A stretch of DNA of 64,000 nt, from positions 1-64,000 of the forward strand of contig JAEULA010000057.1 in the NCBI GenBank assembly GCA_016793165.1. The letters run 5' to 3'. The position numbers were made by a program, and so were the translations under genes. The DNA is from Alphaproteobacteria bacterium. Lineage in GTDB: Bacteria > Pseudomonadota > Alphaproteobacteria > CACIAM-22H2. Each line of letters begins with the position of its first letter. Positions within the stretch are counted from its first letter, which is position 1. The notes beneath the pieces were generated by a model. It was given only the letters and a program-made list of their open reading frames with translations, was not told the origin of the DNA and did no database searches. Below are positions 44,215-53,595 of the stretch, in pieces.

Positions 44215-45464
44215 CCGGGCCCGAGGCCGAGCCCGTCCTTGAAGACGCGGCCGCCCTTCATGATCAGGGCGAGGTGCCGCCCCTCGTCGCCGAGCAGCGA
44301 AAGATCCTCGAGCGGATTTCCGTCGACGGCGAGCAGGTCGGCGAAAGCGCCCTCGGCGACGACGCCGAGCCGGCCGGGCATGCGCACGACCTCGGCGCCG
44401 ACGACGGTCGCGCTGCGCAGGATGTCGGCCGGCTTGAGCGCACGCGCCCGGATCAGCAGCTCGCGCGGCTGCGCCGCCGTGCTCTTGACGACGAGGTCGG
44501 ATCCCAAGCCCATCTTCACGCCATAGCGCTGCGCGATCTCGATCGAGCGCGTGCCGGACTCCACGATCGCGTTGACCTTGTCCCATTGCGCCTGGGTCAG
44601 GTTGAGCTGCTTGCCCATCTCGACCAGCACCTCGTAGGCGACGAGGGTCGGCACGAGATAGGCGCCCGCCTCGGACATCATCCGGGCGCTCTTCTCGTCC
44701 AGGAAGTTGCCGTGCTCGATGGTGCGGATGCCCGCCTCGACGCAGCGCTCGATCGCGCGGCCGGTGTAGGCGTGGGCGAGCACGTAGGTGTTGGCGCGCT
44801 CGGCCTCATCGACGATCGCCTTCAGCTCGGCCATCGAGTACTGCACGTAGTCGATCGGGTCGGCCTCCGACACGACACCGCCGCTCGCCATCACCTTGAT
44901 CTGGTCGGCGCCGAGGCGGATCTCGTCGCGCGCGGCCTTGCGCACGTCGGGCTCGCCGTCGGCGATGCGGCAGCAGCCGGTGTTGAGGTGCGCGCAGCAC
45001 ACGCAGGGCTCGACGAGGTCGCCGCGGGAGCGCGGGTCGCCGTGGCCGCCGGTCTGGCTCAGCGCCCGGCCCGAGACGAACATCCGGGGACCCGCAACGA
45101 GGCCGTCCTCGACGGCCATCTTGTGGCCGCGGTCGGCGCCGGCCGCGTCGCGCACGGTGGTGAAGCCGCGCATCAGGAACTCGCGCATCACCAGCGTCGA
45201 ATGGATGTCGACATAGGAGGGCAGCTTGTCGGGCGACACGGTGGTCCGGCCCCGTCCGGGCGCCATGACGTGCACGTGCAGGTCGATCATGCCGGGCATC
45301 AGGGTACGACCGCCGAGATCGACGACCCGCGCCCCCGCGACGTGCCCGCCCTGCGGCCCGACGGAGGCGATGCGCCCGTCGCGCACCAGCACCTGCATGC
45401 CGCCGCGCAGTTCACCGGCGACGGTGTCGAGAAGTGCGAGATTGCGGAAGAGGATGGAGTCCAT
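44211..45464 (-). CDS. Amidohydrolase family protein (imidazolonepropionase/prolidase-like)
   Basis: 417 residues. The amidohydrolase metal motif is in MPGMIDLHVHVMAPG (HxH near residue 63), with further conserved blocks VLAHAYTGRAIERCVEAGIRTIEHGNFLD and LGSDLVVKS near the C-terminus. Members hydrolyse cyclic or linear amides such as imidazolonepropionate, Xaa-Pro dipeptides or carboxamides. Upstream of the ABC binding protein and divergent from the second HyuB-HyuA pair, it likely shares their pathway. Start at MDSILFRN. The segment CVCCAHLNTGCC is unusually Cys-rich and could bind metal. Confidence 0.9.
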   Translation of the reverse strand: MDSILFRNLALLDTVAGELRGGMQVLVRDGRIASVGPQGGHVAGARVVDLGGRTLMPGMIDLHVHVMAPGRGRTTVSPDKLPSYVDIHSTLVMREFLMRGFTTVRDAAGADRGHKMAVEDGLVAGPRMFVSGRALSQTGGHGDPRSRGDLVEPCVCCAHLNTGCCRIADGEPDVRKAARDEIRLGADQIKVMASGGVVSEADPIDYVQYSMAELKAIVDEAERANTYVLAHAYTGRAIERCVEAGIRTIEHGNFLDEKSARMMSEAGAYLVPTLVAYEVLVEMGKQLNLTQAQWDKVNAIVESGTRSIEIAQRYGVKMGLGSDLVVKSTAAQPRELLIRARALKPADILRSATVVGAEVVRMPGRLGVVAEGAFADLLAVDGNPLEDLSLLGDEGRHLALIMKGGRVFKDGLGLGPG

Positions 45465-45547
45465 GCGAGCGCCCCCCGGCGCGGCGCCATGAAACGACTG
45501 TGGGCACGGTCGGCACACGAGTCAACGCACCCATCGCGGCGCGACGC

Positions 45548-45576
45548 TTTACACGCCACCGGTGCTGTCCCTACCG
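45548..45576 (+). promoter_or_regulatory. Putative promoter of the second hyuB-hyuA operon
   Basis: TTTACA (45548-45553), a 17-base spacer and CTACCG (45571-45576) lie 53 bases before the HyuB start in the divergent gap. The -35 is good, the -10 weak. Confidence 0.4.
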
Positions 45577-45628
45577 TCGACGCCTCGTCGCGCATCGGGG
45601 GATGGCGGCGCAGCCAGTGGGGGGTTCC

Positions 45629-47641
45629 ATGCGTCTCGATCCGGTCTCGCTCGAGATCCTCGGCCGCAAGCTCGCGGCGATCACCGACGAGATGTACTTC
45701 CTGATCCAGCGCGCCTCGCGCTCGAGCTACGTCAAGGAGGCGGCCGACTTCGCGACCGCCATCCTGGATCTCGACGGCAACGTCTTCGCCTACCCGCCCT
45801 CGGCGACGTTCAACTTCCTGATCGACACGAACTACGCCTCGACCGTGCGCGCGATCGTCGATCCGCAGCCGGGCGACGTGATCATCACCAACGATCCCTA
45901 CCTGTCGGACGGCATGTCGACGCATCTGCCCGACATCCACCTCCTGCAGCCGTATTTCTGTGACGGGCGCCTGATCGGCTACGGCTGGTCGTTCGTCCAC
46001 TTCGCCGACATCGGTGGCGCCGTGCCCAGCAGCATGTCGCCGGCGCTGACCGACATCTTCCAGGAGGGCTTCCGGATCCCGCCGATGAGGCTCGTGCGCA
46101 AGGGCGAGCTCAACGAGGACATGATGGCGCTGATCCGCGCCAACTCGCGCACGCCCGACGTCGCGATCGGCGACCTGAAGGCGATGCTGGGGGCGCTCGG
46201 CACGGGGGCGAAGCGCATCGAGGAGCTCGGCCGCAGGAACGGCGCGCAGAAGATCCTCGACGCCGCCCAGGATCTGCAGGACTACACCGCCGCCAAGGCG
46301 CGCGACGTGCTGCGCAAGATACCCGACGGTGCCTACGAGTTCTGGGACTACCTCGACGACGACATGGTGAGCCGCATTCCGGTGCGCGTGCGCTGCCGCA
46401 TGGTGGCGAAGGACGGCGAGATCCATCTCGACCTCAGCGGCACCGATCCGCAGGTGAAGACCGCCTACAACGTGCCCTCGATGGGCAAGCGGATGTACTG
46501 GATCACCTTCCGGCTCACGAGCTTCCTGACCACCTTCGATCCGACGATGCCGAAGAACGCCGGCATGTACCGCTGGATCTCGGTCAACAACCCGAAGGGC
46601 TCGATCCTCCACGCCGAGTTCCCCGACGCGGTGAACATCCGCGCGAGCGCGCCCTACCGCCTGTTCGACGCGATCACCGGCGCGCTGATCAAGGCGGCGC
46701 CCAAGCTGATGCCGGCGACGACCGGCGGCACGATGGTCCCCTTCGCGCTGGCCGAGACCGCCGCCGACGGCGTCTCGCGCAAGGTCGAAGTGATCGAGCC
46801 GCTGCGCTGCGGCATGGGCGCCTTCGAGGGCCGCGACGGCGTCGACGCGCGCGACAACTCGCTCAACAACATGCGCAACCACCCGCTCGAGACGGTCGAG
46901 GCGCAGAGCGGGGTGCGCGTGCTCGCCTACGACATCCGCTGCGATTCCGGCGGGCCGGGCAAGTGGCGCGGCGGCGTCGGCCAGATGATGACGGTCGAGG
47001 CGCTGCACGACGGCGGCGTGATCGTGGCGCGCGGCATGGAGCGGCTGCGCTTCCCGCCCTGGGGCGTCGCCGGCGGCCGCCCGGGCGCCACGCTCCAGGC
47101 GGTCCTCAATCGCGGCACGCCCGGCGAGCGCGTGCTCGGCAAGATCCACGAGCTGCCGCTCGGTCGCGGCGACACGCTGACCATCCTGCTGCCCGGGGGC
47201 GGCGGCTACGGCGACCCGTTCGATCGCGACTTGGCCGCCGTGGCGAGCGACGTCGCGCGCGGCTTCGTCTCGGTCGAGGCCGCGGCGCGCGACTACGGCG
47301 TGGTCTTCCGCGACGGCGCGATCGACGAGGCCGCGACGCGCGCGCGGCGCGCGACGCGCAACCGCCCGCCCGCGGGCGCGACGATCGACGTCGGCGAGGA
47401 TCGCGTCGCCTGGGAGGCGGTGTTCGACGACGCGACGATGCTCGAGATCAACCGCCGCCTCTACGCGCGGCCCAAGCCGCAGCGCGTCGCGCTGCGCCGC
47501 CGCCTGTTCGAGGCGGCCGTGCCGGGCATCAACGAGCCGGGGACGCGGTCGATCGCCGAGCTGATCGGCGACCCCGCCGCGGCGCGCGCGCGCCTGCACG
47601 GCGCGATGTCCGCGATCCTCTCCGACTCCGCCGCCGGTTGA
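45629..47641 (+). CDS. hyuB: Hydantoinase B/oxoprolinase family protein (second HyuB)
   Basis: 670 residues. N-terminal LDPVSLEILGRKLAAITDEM, then IITNDPYLSDGMSTHLPDIH and GGGGYGDPFDRD are the conserved HyuB blocks. About 120 residues follow the GGGGYGDP block, which the first HyuB (11304-12956) lacks; that length resembles acetone/acetophenone-carboxylase-type or N-methylhydantoinase subunits. It is co-transcribed with the HyuA gene 4 bases downstream. Divergent from the amidohydrolase. GTGGGGGG precedes the ATG; a longer in-frame extension upstream overlaps the promoter region and was not used. Confidence 0.92.
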   Translation: MRLDPVSLEILGRKLAAITDEMYFLIQRASRSSYVKEAADFATAILDLDGNVFAYPPSATFNFLIDTNYASTVRAIVDPQPGDVIITNDPYLSDGMSTHLPDIHLLQPYFCDGRLIGYGWSFVHFADIGGAVPSSMSPALTDIFQEGFRIPPMRLVRKGELNEDMMALIRANSRTPDVAIGDLKAMLGALGTGAKRIEELGRRNGAQKILDAAQDLQDYTAAKARDVLRKIPDGAYEFWDYLDDDMVSRIPVRVRCRMVAKDGEIHLDLSGTDPQVKTAYNVPSMGKRMYWITFRLTSFLTTFDPTMPKNAGMYRWISVNNPKGSILHAEFPDAVNIRASAPYRLFDAITGALIKAAPKLMPATTGGTMVPFALAETAADGVSRKVEVIEPLRCGMGAFEGRDGVDARDNSLNNMRNHPLETVEAQSGVRVLAYDIRCDSGGPGKWRGGVGQMMTVEALHDGGVIVARGMERLRFPPWGVAGGRPGATLQAVLNRGTPGERVLGKIHELPLGRGDTLTILLPGGGGYGDPFDRDLAAVASDVARGFVSVEAAARDYGVVFRDGAIDEAATRARRATRNRPPAGATIDVGEDRVAWEAVFDDATMLEINRRLYARPKPQRVALRRRLFEAAVPGINEPGTRSIAELIGDPAAARARLHGAMSAILSDSAAG

Positions 47642-47645
47642 CCCC

Positions 47646-49745
47646 ATGAGCACCCACGCTTCGCGCGGCTTCTGCCGCATCGGCATCGACGTCGGCGGCA
47701 CCTTCACCGACTTCGTGCTGCACAATCGCCGCACCGGCGCGATTACGCGCTACAAGGAGCCGAGCGTGCCCGAGGATCCCTCGCGCTCGGTCGAGCTCGG
47801 CCTGCCGGCCCTGGTGGCGAAGGCGGGCGTCGGGCACGCCGACGTCGAGCTGATCGTCCACGGCACGACGCTCGGCCTCAACACGATCATCCAGCGCAAG
47901 GGCGCCCGGCTCGGGCTGGTCGTATCGAAGGGCAATCGCGGGGTGCTCGAGATCGGGCGCGCCCAGCTCGCCAACGCCTTCAGCTTCGCGCTCCAGAAGG
48001 AGGAGCCGCTGGTCCCGCGCGATCTCGTGCTCGAGACGAGCGCGCGGCTCGCCCATGACGGCACCGTCGTCGCGCGGCCGACCGAGGACGAGCTGCGCGC
48101 GATCGCCGCGACCTTCGCCGCCGCGAAGGTCGACGCGGTGACGATCATGCTGCTGCACTCCTATGCGCGGCCGGAGCTCGAGCGCGAGGTGGCGGGGCTG
48201 CTGCGCCGCCACCTGCCCGGGGTGCCGATCACCGAGTCGGCGCAGATCTGGCCCGAGCGGCGCGAGTACGAGCGCTGCCTGGTCGCGCTGATCAACGCCT
48301 ATGTCCAGCCGCTGATGGAGAGCTATCTCGACCGGCTGACGGCGCGGGTGCGCGCGCTCGGCATCGAGGGGCCGATCTACATCACCGCCAACAACGGCGG
48401 CACCCTGTCGATCGAGACGGCGCGCCAGAGACCGATCGACACGCTGCTCTCGGGCCCGGCCTCGGGCGTGGTCGCGGCCTCGATCACCGCGCAGGCGACC
48501 GGCCGGACGCATCTGATCACGGTCGACATGGGCGGCACTTCGGCCGACATGTCGGTGATCCAGTCGGGGCAGCCGGAGCACACGACGCGCACGCATGTCG
48601 GCGAGTTCCCGCTGATCGTGCCCGTGGTCAGCGTCTCGGCGATCGGCGCGGGCGGCGGCTCGATCGTCTGGGTCGACAAGCAGGGCGTGCTCAAGGTCGG
48701 CCCGCAGAGTGCTGGCGCCTCGCCGGGGCCGGTCTGCTACGGCAAGGGCGGCAGCGAGCCGACCGTGACCGACTGCTACCTGCTCGCCGGCTATATCGAC
48801 CCGGCGCATTTCCTGGGCGGGCGCATGAAGCTCGACGCGGCAGCCGCCAGGCAGGCGCTCGAGGGCATCGCGGACCGGCTCGGCATCGCGGGCGCCGATC
48901 GCGCGGTCCGGGCGGCCGAGGCGGCGCTGCGCGTGACGACCGCGGTGATGGGCACCGAGATCGCCAAGAACATCGTCCAGCGCGGCGAGGACATCCGCGA
49001 CTACGCGCTCGTGCCCTTCGGCGGCGCCGGGCCGACCCAGGCCAACATGATCGCCGAGGAGGGCGGCATCGCCTCGATCCTCGTGCCCGCGGCGCCGAGC
49101 ACTTTCTGCGCGCTCGGCGCCATCCTCGCCGACGTGAAGCGCGACTACGTCCGCTCGCAGATGCTCTATCTGCGCGACGGCGGGCCCGCGCTCGATGCGC
49201 TGGCGCGGACCTTCGCCGAGCTGCGCCGCGACGCGGCGGCATGGATCAAGGCCGAGGGCGAGATCCTCGGCGCCACGCAGTTCGAGGCGATCGCCGACAT
49301 GCGCTATGCCGGCCAGGCCTACGACCTGCCGGTACCGATCGCCGAGGCGCTGGCGCTCGCGCCCACGGTCGAGGCCCTCACCGAGCTCTTTCACCAGGCG
49401 CACGAGAAGGCGTTCGGCTTCCGCGACCTCGACAGCCCGGCGGAGGTCACGACCGCGCGGCTTCGCGTCACCGGCAAGGTGCCGCCGATCGAGATCCCGC
49501 CGCTCGCCGCGGCGACCGCCGAGGCGCGGCCGATCGGCCGCCGCCAGGTGTTCTGGGACGGCGGCTATCGCGACGCTACGGTCTACCTGCGCCGCGACCT
49601 GCCCGTCGGCTTCGCGGTGTCGGGTCCGGCCGTGATCGAGCAGGACGACACGACGACCTGGATCATCCCGGGCTGGCGCGGGCGCGTCGACGCCGCCGGC
49701 AACATGACGATCGCCCGCGAGGTCAGCGGCTCAGCCGCGGATTGA
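47646..49745 (+). CDS. hyuA: Hydantoinase/oxoprolinase family protein, subunit A (second HyuA)
   Basis: 699 residues. ASKHA-type blocks: GIDVGGTFTDFVLHN at the start, VHGTTLGLNTIIQRKGA, and VDMGGTSADMSVI in the middle; the SAGASPGPVCYGKGG region is also conserved. It works with the HyuB encoded just before it. Its last 23 bases overlap the 3' end of a convergent ABC permease gene. The first HyuA of the window has the same block order but reads IAFDMGGTSTDISLL, so the two pairs are likely paralogues for different substrates. Confidence 0.93.
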   Translation: MSTHASRGFCRIGIDVGGTFTDFVLHNRRTGAITRYKEPSVPEDPSRSVELGLPALVAKAGVGHADVELIVHGTTLGLNTIIQRKGARLGLVVSKGNRGVLEIGRAQLANAFSFALQKEEPLVPRDLVLETSARLAHDGTVVARPTEDELRAIAATFAAAKVDAVTIMLLHSYARPELEREVAGLLRRHLPGVPITESAQIWPERREYERCLVALINAYVQPLMESYLDRLTARVRALGIEGPIYITANNGGTLSIETARQRPIDTLLSGPASGVVAASITAQATGRTHLITVDMGGTSADMSVIQSGQPEHTTRTHVGEFPLIVPVVSVSAIGAGGGSIVWVDKQGVLKVGPQSAGASPGPVCYGKGGSEPTVTDCYLLAGYIDPAHFLGGRMKLDAAAARQALEGIADRLGIAGADRAVRAAEAALRVTTAVMGTEIAKNIVQRGEDIRDYALVPFGGAGPTQANMIAEEGGIASILVPAAPSTFCALGAILADVKRDYVRSQMLYLRDGGPALDALARTFAELRRDAAAWIKAEGEILGATQFEAIADMRYAGQAYDLPVPIAEALALAPTVEALTELFHQAHEKAFGFRDLDSPAEVTTARLRVTGKVPPIEIPPLAAATAEARPIGRRQVFWDGGYRDATVYLRRDLPVGFAVSGPAVIEQDDTTTWIIPGWRGRVDAAGNMTIAREVSGSAAD

Positions 49746-50637
49746 GCACGTCCCGCAGCCGGTCGCCGACGACGTTGATCGCGACGATGATGATCAGCAG
49801 CGCGGCCCCGGGCAGGAAGCTGATCCAGTACTGGCGGCTCAGCATGTAATCGAAGCCGTTGGCGATCAGCAGCCCGAGCGACGGCTCGGTCGGCGGCAGG
49901 CCGAGGCCGAGGAAGGACAGCGTCGCCTCGAGCGCGATCGAGTTGGCAATCTGCACCGTCGCCAGCACGATCACCGGCGGCAGGCAGTTCGGCAGCAGGT
50001 GGCGGAACAGGATGCGCGTGCGGCCGAGGCCGAGCCCCGAGGCGGCGTGCACGTACTCCTTCTCCATCTCGACCAGCGCGCTCGCCCGCACCGTGCGGCA
50101 GTAATAGGTCCACTGCACCGCGACCAGCGCCAGGATCACCTTGTCGACGCCGCGGCCGAGGGCGGCGAGCAGGATCAGCGCGACGAGGATCACCGGGAAG
50201 CTCAGCTGGAAGTCGACCAGCCGCATGATCAGCGTCTCGACGCGGCCGCCGAGCGCGGCCGCGACCAGGCCGACCGCGACGCCGATACAGAGGGCCAGAA
50301 CGCCGCTGGTCGCGCCGACGACGAGGCTGATGCGCATCCCGTAGAGGATCGCGCTCAGCATGTCGCGGCCCTGCGGGTCGGTGCCGAGCCAGAAGGTCAT
50401 GCCGTCCATCGACTGCGCGCCCGGCGGCTGGCGGGCGTCGAGGATGTCGAGCTTGGCGATGTCGTAGGGGTTGGTCGGCGCGATCCACGGCGCGAGGACG
50501 GCGAGGACGACGATGAGGGCGAACACCGCAAGCGCCGCCACCGCCGTCGGCTCGTCGGCGTAGTCGCTCCAGAAGCGGCGCAAGCGGACCGCGCGCTCGC
50601 TCGGCGGCGGGATGGGGGCCTCGGCGTTCTCGGCCAT
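49723..50637 (-). CDS. Peptide-type ABC transporter permease (DppC-like), third system
   Basis: 304 residues. N-terminal helix around FALIVVLAVLAPWIAPTNP, then the permease domain with EAA-loop region ASALVEMEKEYVHAASGLG. It follows the DppB-like gene after 3 bases. It is the last gene of the aconitase X operon and overlaps the HyuA 3' end by 23 bases. No ATPase gene is present in this operon. Confidence 0.92.
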   Translation of the reverse strand: MAENAEAPIPPPSERAVRLRRFWSDYADEPTAVAALAVFALIVVLAVLAPWIAPTNPYDIAKLDILDARQPPGAQSMDGMTFWLGTDPQGRDMLSAILYGMRISLVVGATSGVLALCIGVAVGLVAAALGGRVETLIMRLVDFQLSFPVILVALILLAALGRGVDKVILALVAVQWTYYCRTVRASALVEMEKEYVHAASGLGLGRTRILFRHLLPNCLPPVIVLATVQIANSIALEATLSFLGLGLPPTEPSLGLLIANGFDYMLSRQYWISFLPGAALLIIIVAINVVGDRLRDVLNPRLSR

Positions 50638-50640
50638 CGT

Positions 50641-51618
50641 TCAGCTCCGCCGGCCGCCGAGCCGCACGCGCGGATCGAGGGCGGCATAGGTGAGGTCGAC
50701 GGCGAGGTTGAGGATCACGAAGATCGCGACGGTGATCATCAGGTAGGCGACGATCACCGGCCGGTCGAGCACCTTGATCGACTCGATGATCAGCTTGCCC
50801 ATGCCGGGCCACGCGAAGATCGTCTCGGTGACGACGGCGAAGGCGATCACCGATCCGAGCTCGAGCCCGATGATCGTGACGATCGGGATCATGATGTTCT
50901 TGAGCACGTGGACGAAGACCACGCGCCGCGTGGTGAGCCCCTTGGCCCGCGCGAACTTGACGTACTCGCTGACGATCGCCTCGCGCATGCCGGCGCGCGC
51001 GAGCCGGATGACGAGCGAGATCTTGTAGATCGCCAGGTTCAGCGCCGGCAGGGCGATATGGGCGAGGCCGTCCGCCGTCAGCAGGCTCACGGGCACGCCG
51101 AGGATCGAGACGGTCTCGCCGCGTCCGGTGGTCGGCAGCAGGCGCAGCTCGACCGCGAACACCATGATCAGCACCAGGCCCACCCAGAAGGTCGGCACGC
51201 TGAACCCGACGATCGAGCCGAGCATGACGAGCCGGCTCGAGATCGCCTGCGGCCGCAGCCCCGCCCACATGCCGAGCGGCAGCCCGACTGCGATCGCGAT
51301 CGTCATGGCGGTGAGCGCCAGCTCGAGCGTCGCCGGCATGCGCTCGAGGATCAGCCGCAGCGACGGCGCGCCGTAGACGAAGGATCGCCCGAGATCGCCC
51401 TGGGCCAGGTTGACGAGGAAGATCCAGTACTGCTCCCAGATCGGGCGATCGAGGCCGAGGCGCTGCATCGCGAGCCGCCGGCACTCCTGCGCGCAGTCCG
51501 CCGGGATCAGGATGTCGACCGGATTGCCGATGACGTTGACGCCGAGGAAGACCGCGAACGTCATCGCGGCCATCACGAGGACGCCTTCGATCAGGCGGCG
51601 CAGGACGATCGCGAGCAC
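50641..51618 (-). CDS. Peptide-type ABC transporter permease (DppB-like), third system
   Basis: 325 residues, typical DppB-type start MLAIVLRRLIEGVLVM and about six helices; the EAA-loop region is ARAGMREAIVSEYVKFARAKG. Downstream of the aconitase X genes by 131 bases and 3 bases before the DppC-like gene. It probably pairs with the binding protein at 42540-44123, which otherwise lacks permeases; that pairing is inference from gene content. Confidence 0.92.
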   Translation of the reverse strand: MLAIVLRRLIEGVLVMAAMTFAVFLGVNVIGNPVDILIPADCAQECRRLAMQRLGLDRPIWEQYWIFLVNLAQGDLGRSFVYGAPSLRLILERMPATLELALTAMTIAIAVGLPLGMWAGLRPQAISSRLVMLGSIVGFSVPTFWVGLVLIMVFAVELRLLPTTGRGETVSILGVPVSLLTADGLAHIALPALNLAIYKISLVIRLARAGMREAIVSEYVKFARAKGLTTRRVVFVHVLKNIMIPIVTIIGLELGSVIAFAVVTETIFAWPGMGKLIIESIKVLDRPVIVAYLMITVAIFVILNLAVDLTYAALDPRVRLGGRRS

Positions 51619-51749
51619 GCGACTAGCCGATCGCGCCCGAGATCCGATGTGGTCCCGTCATGCCGTCCGCTCCGTTCCCCCGGCCTCGCTGCGGCCGGCG
51701 CCACTCTAGCCGGCTCCGGCCCGCGTCCGGCAAGGGCCGCGTGCCCGGC

Positions 51750-52163
51750 CTACTCGATCCGGATCTCGGCGCGCTCGCCCTCGACCTCGACGGTGATGCG
51801 CTGGCCGTCGCGCAGGCCGTCGAGCGGCGCTGAAGGATCGCAGGCGATCGGCACCCCGGCGAGGATGGCGCCTTGCACGACCGAGGGGTCGGGCAGGGTG
51901 CCGCAGATGATCGCGGCCGGCGCATGGCCGTGCTTGAAGAGCTGGTAGAGGAAGCGCCAAGCGCCGGCCGAGCCGCGTGTGTAAGGCATCACCAGCACGG
52001 TGCCGGCGAGCGACTTGCCCTTCACGCTCGGCAGATCGCCGACGACCGTGCCGCTGCGGATGTCGACATCGCCGAGGAAGCTGATCGCCTCGCCGGAGAC
52101 CAGCGCCGGCCCCGAGGCGCGGCCTTCGACGATGCCGCGCGCCGAGATGACGTTGCGGGTCAT
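51750..52163 (-). CDS. Aconitase X small (swivel) subunit, DUF126 family
   Basis: 137 residues. The swivelling-domain blocks GRASGPALVSGEAISFLGDVD, GTVLVMPYTRGSAGAWRFLYQL and the terminal DGQRITVEVEGERAEI are those of the AcnX swivel family. It combines with the large subunit encoded 24 bases upstream to form one active dehydratase. In bacteria characterised AcnX enzymes dehydrate cis-3-hydroxy-L-proline; archaeal ones act on mevalonate phosphate. Confidence 0.9.
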   Translation of the reverse strand: MTRNVISARGIVEGRASGPALVSGEAISFLGDVDIRSGTVVGDLPSVKGKSLAGTVLVMPYTRGSAGAWRFLYQLFKHGHAPAAIICGTLPDPSVVQGAILAGVPIACDPSAPLDGLRDGQRITVEVEGERAEIRIE

Positions 52164-52187
52164 GACGGCCCGCTCATGATGGGCGAC

Positions 52188-53459
52188 TCACGACGGGCGC
52201 CGCCGGGGCACGAAGCGGCCGGCGAGGGCCGTCTCCACCGCTTCCTCGGTGCCGGTGAGCAGCACCGGGCACTGGATCATGTCGCGGACGTATTTCGCCT
52301 GCTTCGCCGAGTCGACGACGACGGCGCGAAGGGCGGGCGGCACGACGCCGAGCTTCGGGTCGGGCGAGACGGTGCGCGCGAAGTGGCAGGACATCGGGCA
52401 GGTGTCGGAGATCACCTTGGCGCCGGCGGCCTCGAGCTTCGCGACGATCCCGGCCTCGGCGGCGGCGTTGCGCACGTTGCGGCTCGCCGTGATCCACAGC
52501 TCGAGCCCGGCGGCGACGCGCCGTCCGTCGAGCAGCCGCGCGTAGAGCTTCATCTCCTCGAAGGAGGCATGCGGGCAGCCGAGATGGACGATGTCGAGCG
52601 CATCGTGTCCGTCGGCATAGCGCGCATAGACGGCGGCGATGGCTGCGGCGTCGACCCGCGCCGGCAACGGCGGCTTGGCGCCGTGGAACGCGGCGGCGAT
52701 GTCGCCATAGGGCGGCGTCACGCCAGGCACGATGAACATCGATGCGCCGCCGGAGGTCGCGATGCCGGCGCCGAGCGCATCGAGTTCGTCGAGCGTCGGC
52801 CGGCGCGCGAAGCCGGTGATGACGGGCACGCCGTCGCCGACGGCGTTGCCGACGTGGAAGCCGAGGCAGGAAAAGTCGCTGCCGCCGGCGAGCGGGGTCG
52901 CGACCTCGAACAGCATCGTGCCGCGGCGGATGGCGTCGAGGTGGTAACCGAACAGCGGATAGCGGCCGGTGATGCCGGCGTAGACGGCGAAGAAGCCGTC
53001 GCGGTTCGACTTCGCGCCCAGCACCGAGTTGCAGAAGATCGTCACCGTCGACTCGATCGACGTCATGTGCGTGTTCCAGGTCGGCCAGTGGCCGGCCCAG
53101 TAGGGCGTGCAGGTGAAGGTGCAGTCGCTTCCCATCTTCGCGTGCGCGCCGGCGGCTCGGCGCTGCAGACGCGCAAGCGATTCGGGCGCCCCGGTCGCCT
53201 TCCAGTTCACCGTGTCGGCGTTGGCGATGTTCACCGAGGCCGGGACGGCCATCCGGGCGTCGATCGCCGCGAGGTCCTCCATCAGCTCGACGTCCTCGAG
53301 ATAGAGCGCCATGCCGGCGTGGATGTGCGCATAGCCGATCTCGACGAGGCGGGGTGCGCCGTAGGCGCGGCCGAGCTGCACCAGCCCCTTCATGGCGCGC
53401 TGGCGTGCCGGGCCCTCGCGGCCCTCGAGCATGTCGCGTTCGGCAGCGGTGAGATCCAT
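52188..53459 (-). CDS. Aconitase X large (catalytic) subunit, DUF521 family
   Basis: 423 residues. Cysteines that may hold the Fe-S or metal site are in CTFTCTPYWAG, VHLGCPHAS and ISDTCPMSCHFA. The block SIESTVTIFCNSVLGAKSNRDG is strongly family-specific. The two-gene (large + small) arrangement is the non-fused AcnX type. A bacterial cis-3-hydroxy-L-proline dehydratase role, giving delta1-pyrroline-2-carboxylate, is the best-documented function of such enzymes, but other hydroxy-acid substrates are possible. Start at MDLTAAERD. The operon continues with the small subunit and two ABC permeases. It is divergent from the sigma-54 gene at 53663. Confidence 0.9.
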   Translation of the reverse strand: MDLTAAERDMLEGREGPARQRAMKGLVQLGRAYGAPRLVEIGYAHIHAGMALYLEDVELMEDLAAIDARMAVPASVNIANADTVNWKATGAPESLARLQRRAAGAHAKMGSDCTFTCTPYWAGHWPTWNTHMTSIESTVTIFCNSVLGAKSNRDGFFAVYAGITGRYPLFGYHLDAIRRGTMLFEVATPLAGGSDFSCLGFHVGNAVGDGVPVITGFARRPTLDELDALGAGIATSGGASMFIVPGVTPPYGDIAAAFHGAKPPLPARVDAAAIAAVYARYADGHDALDIVHLGCPHASFEEMKLYARLLDGRRVAAGLELWITASRNVRNAAAEAGIVAKLEAAGAKVISDTCPMSCHFARTVSPDPKLGVVPPALRAVVVDSAKQAKYVRDMIQCPVLLTGTEEAVETALAGRFVPRRRPS

Positions 53460-53504
53460 CGCGCCGCAGTCTGCGCCGCGACGCGTGGCGCCCGCAATGC
53501 CGCG

Positions 53505-53568
53505 TTAACCGTGCGGCCGCTTAACCGTCGGCAGCTCTTACTTAACCCGAGCGTGTTCACACTTAATC
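53505..53568 (+). repeat. Four TTAACC-type direct repeats upstream of a sigma-54 promoter
   Basis: TTAACC occurs at 53505, 53521 and 53542, and TTAATC at 53563. Starts are 16, 21 and 21 bases apart; 21 bases is two helical turns. Some copies extend to TTAACCGTCGG or TTAATCGCCGG. They lie 28-91 bases before the -24/-12 element, where activators of sigma-54 promoters bind. They could also control the divergent aconitase X operon. The activator is unknown. Confidence 0.55.
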
Positions 53569-53595
53569 GCCGGCAACCCGTTGAAATCCGGACTC

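Noticed and set aside
42507..45704. A 1065-codon plus-strand frame opposite the binding protein and amidohydrolase
   Set aside because: No motifs; both opposite-strand genes have signal peptides or metal motifs and family length.
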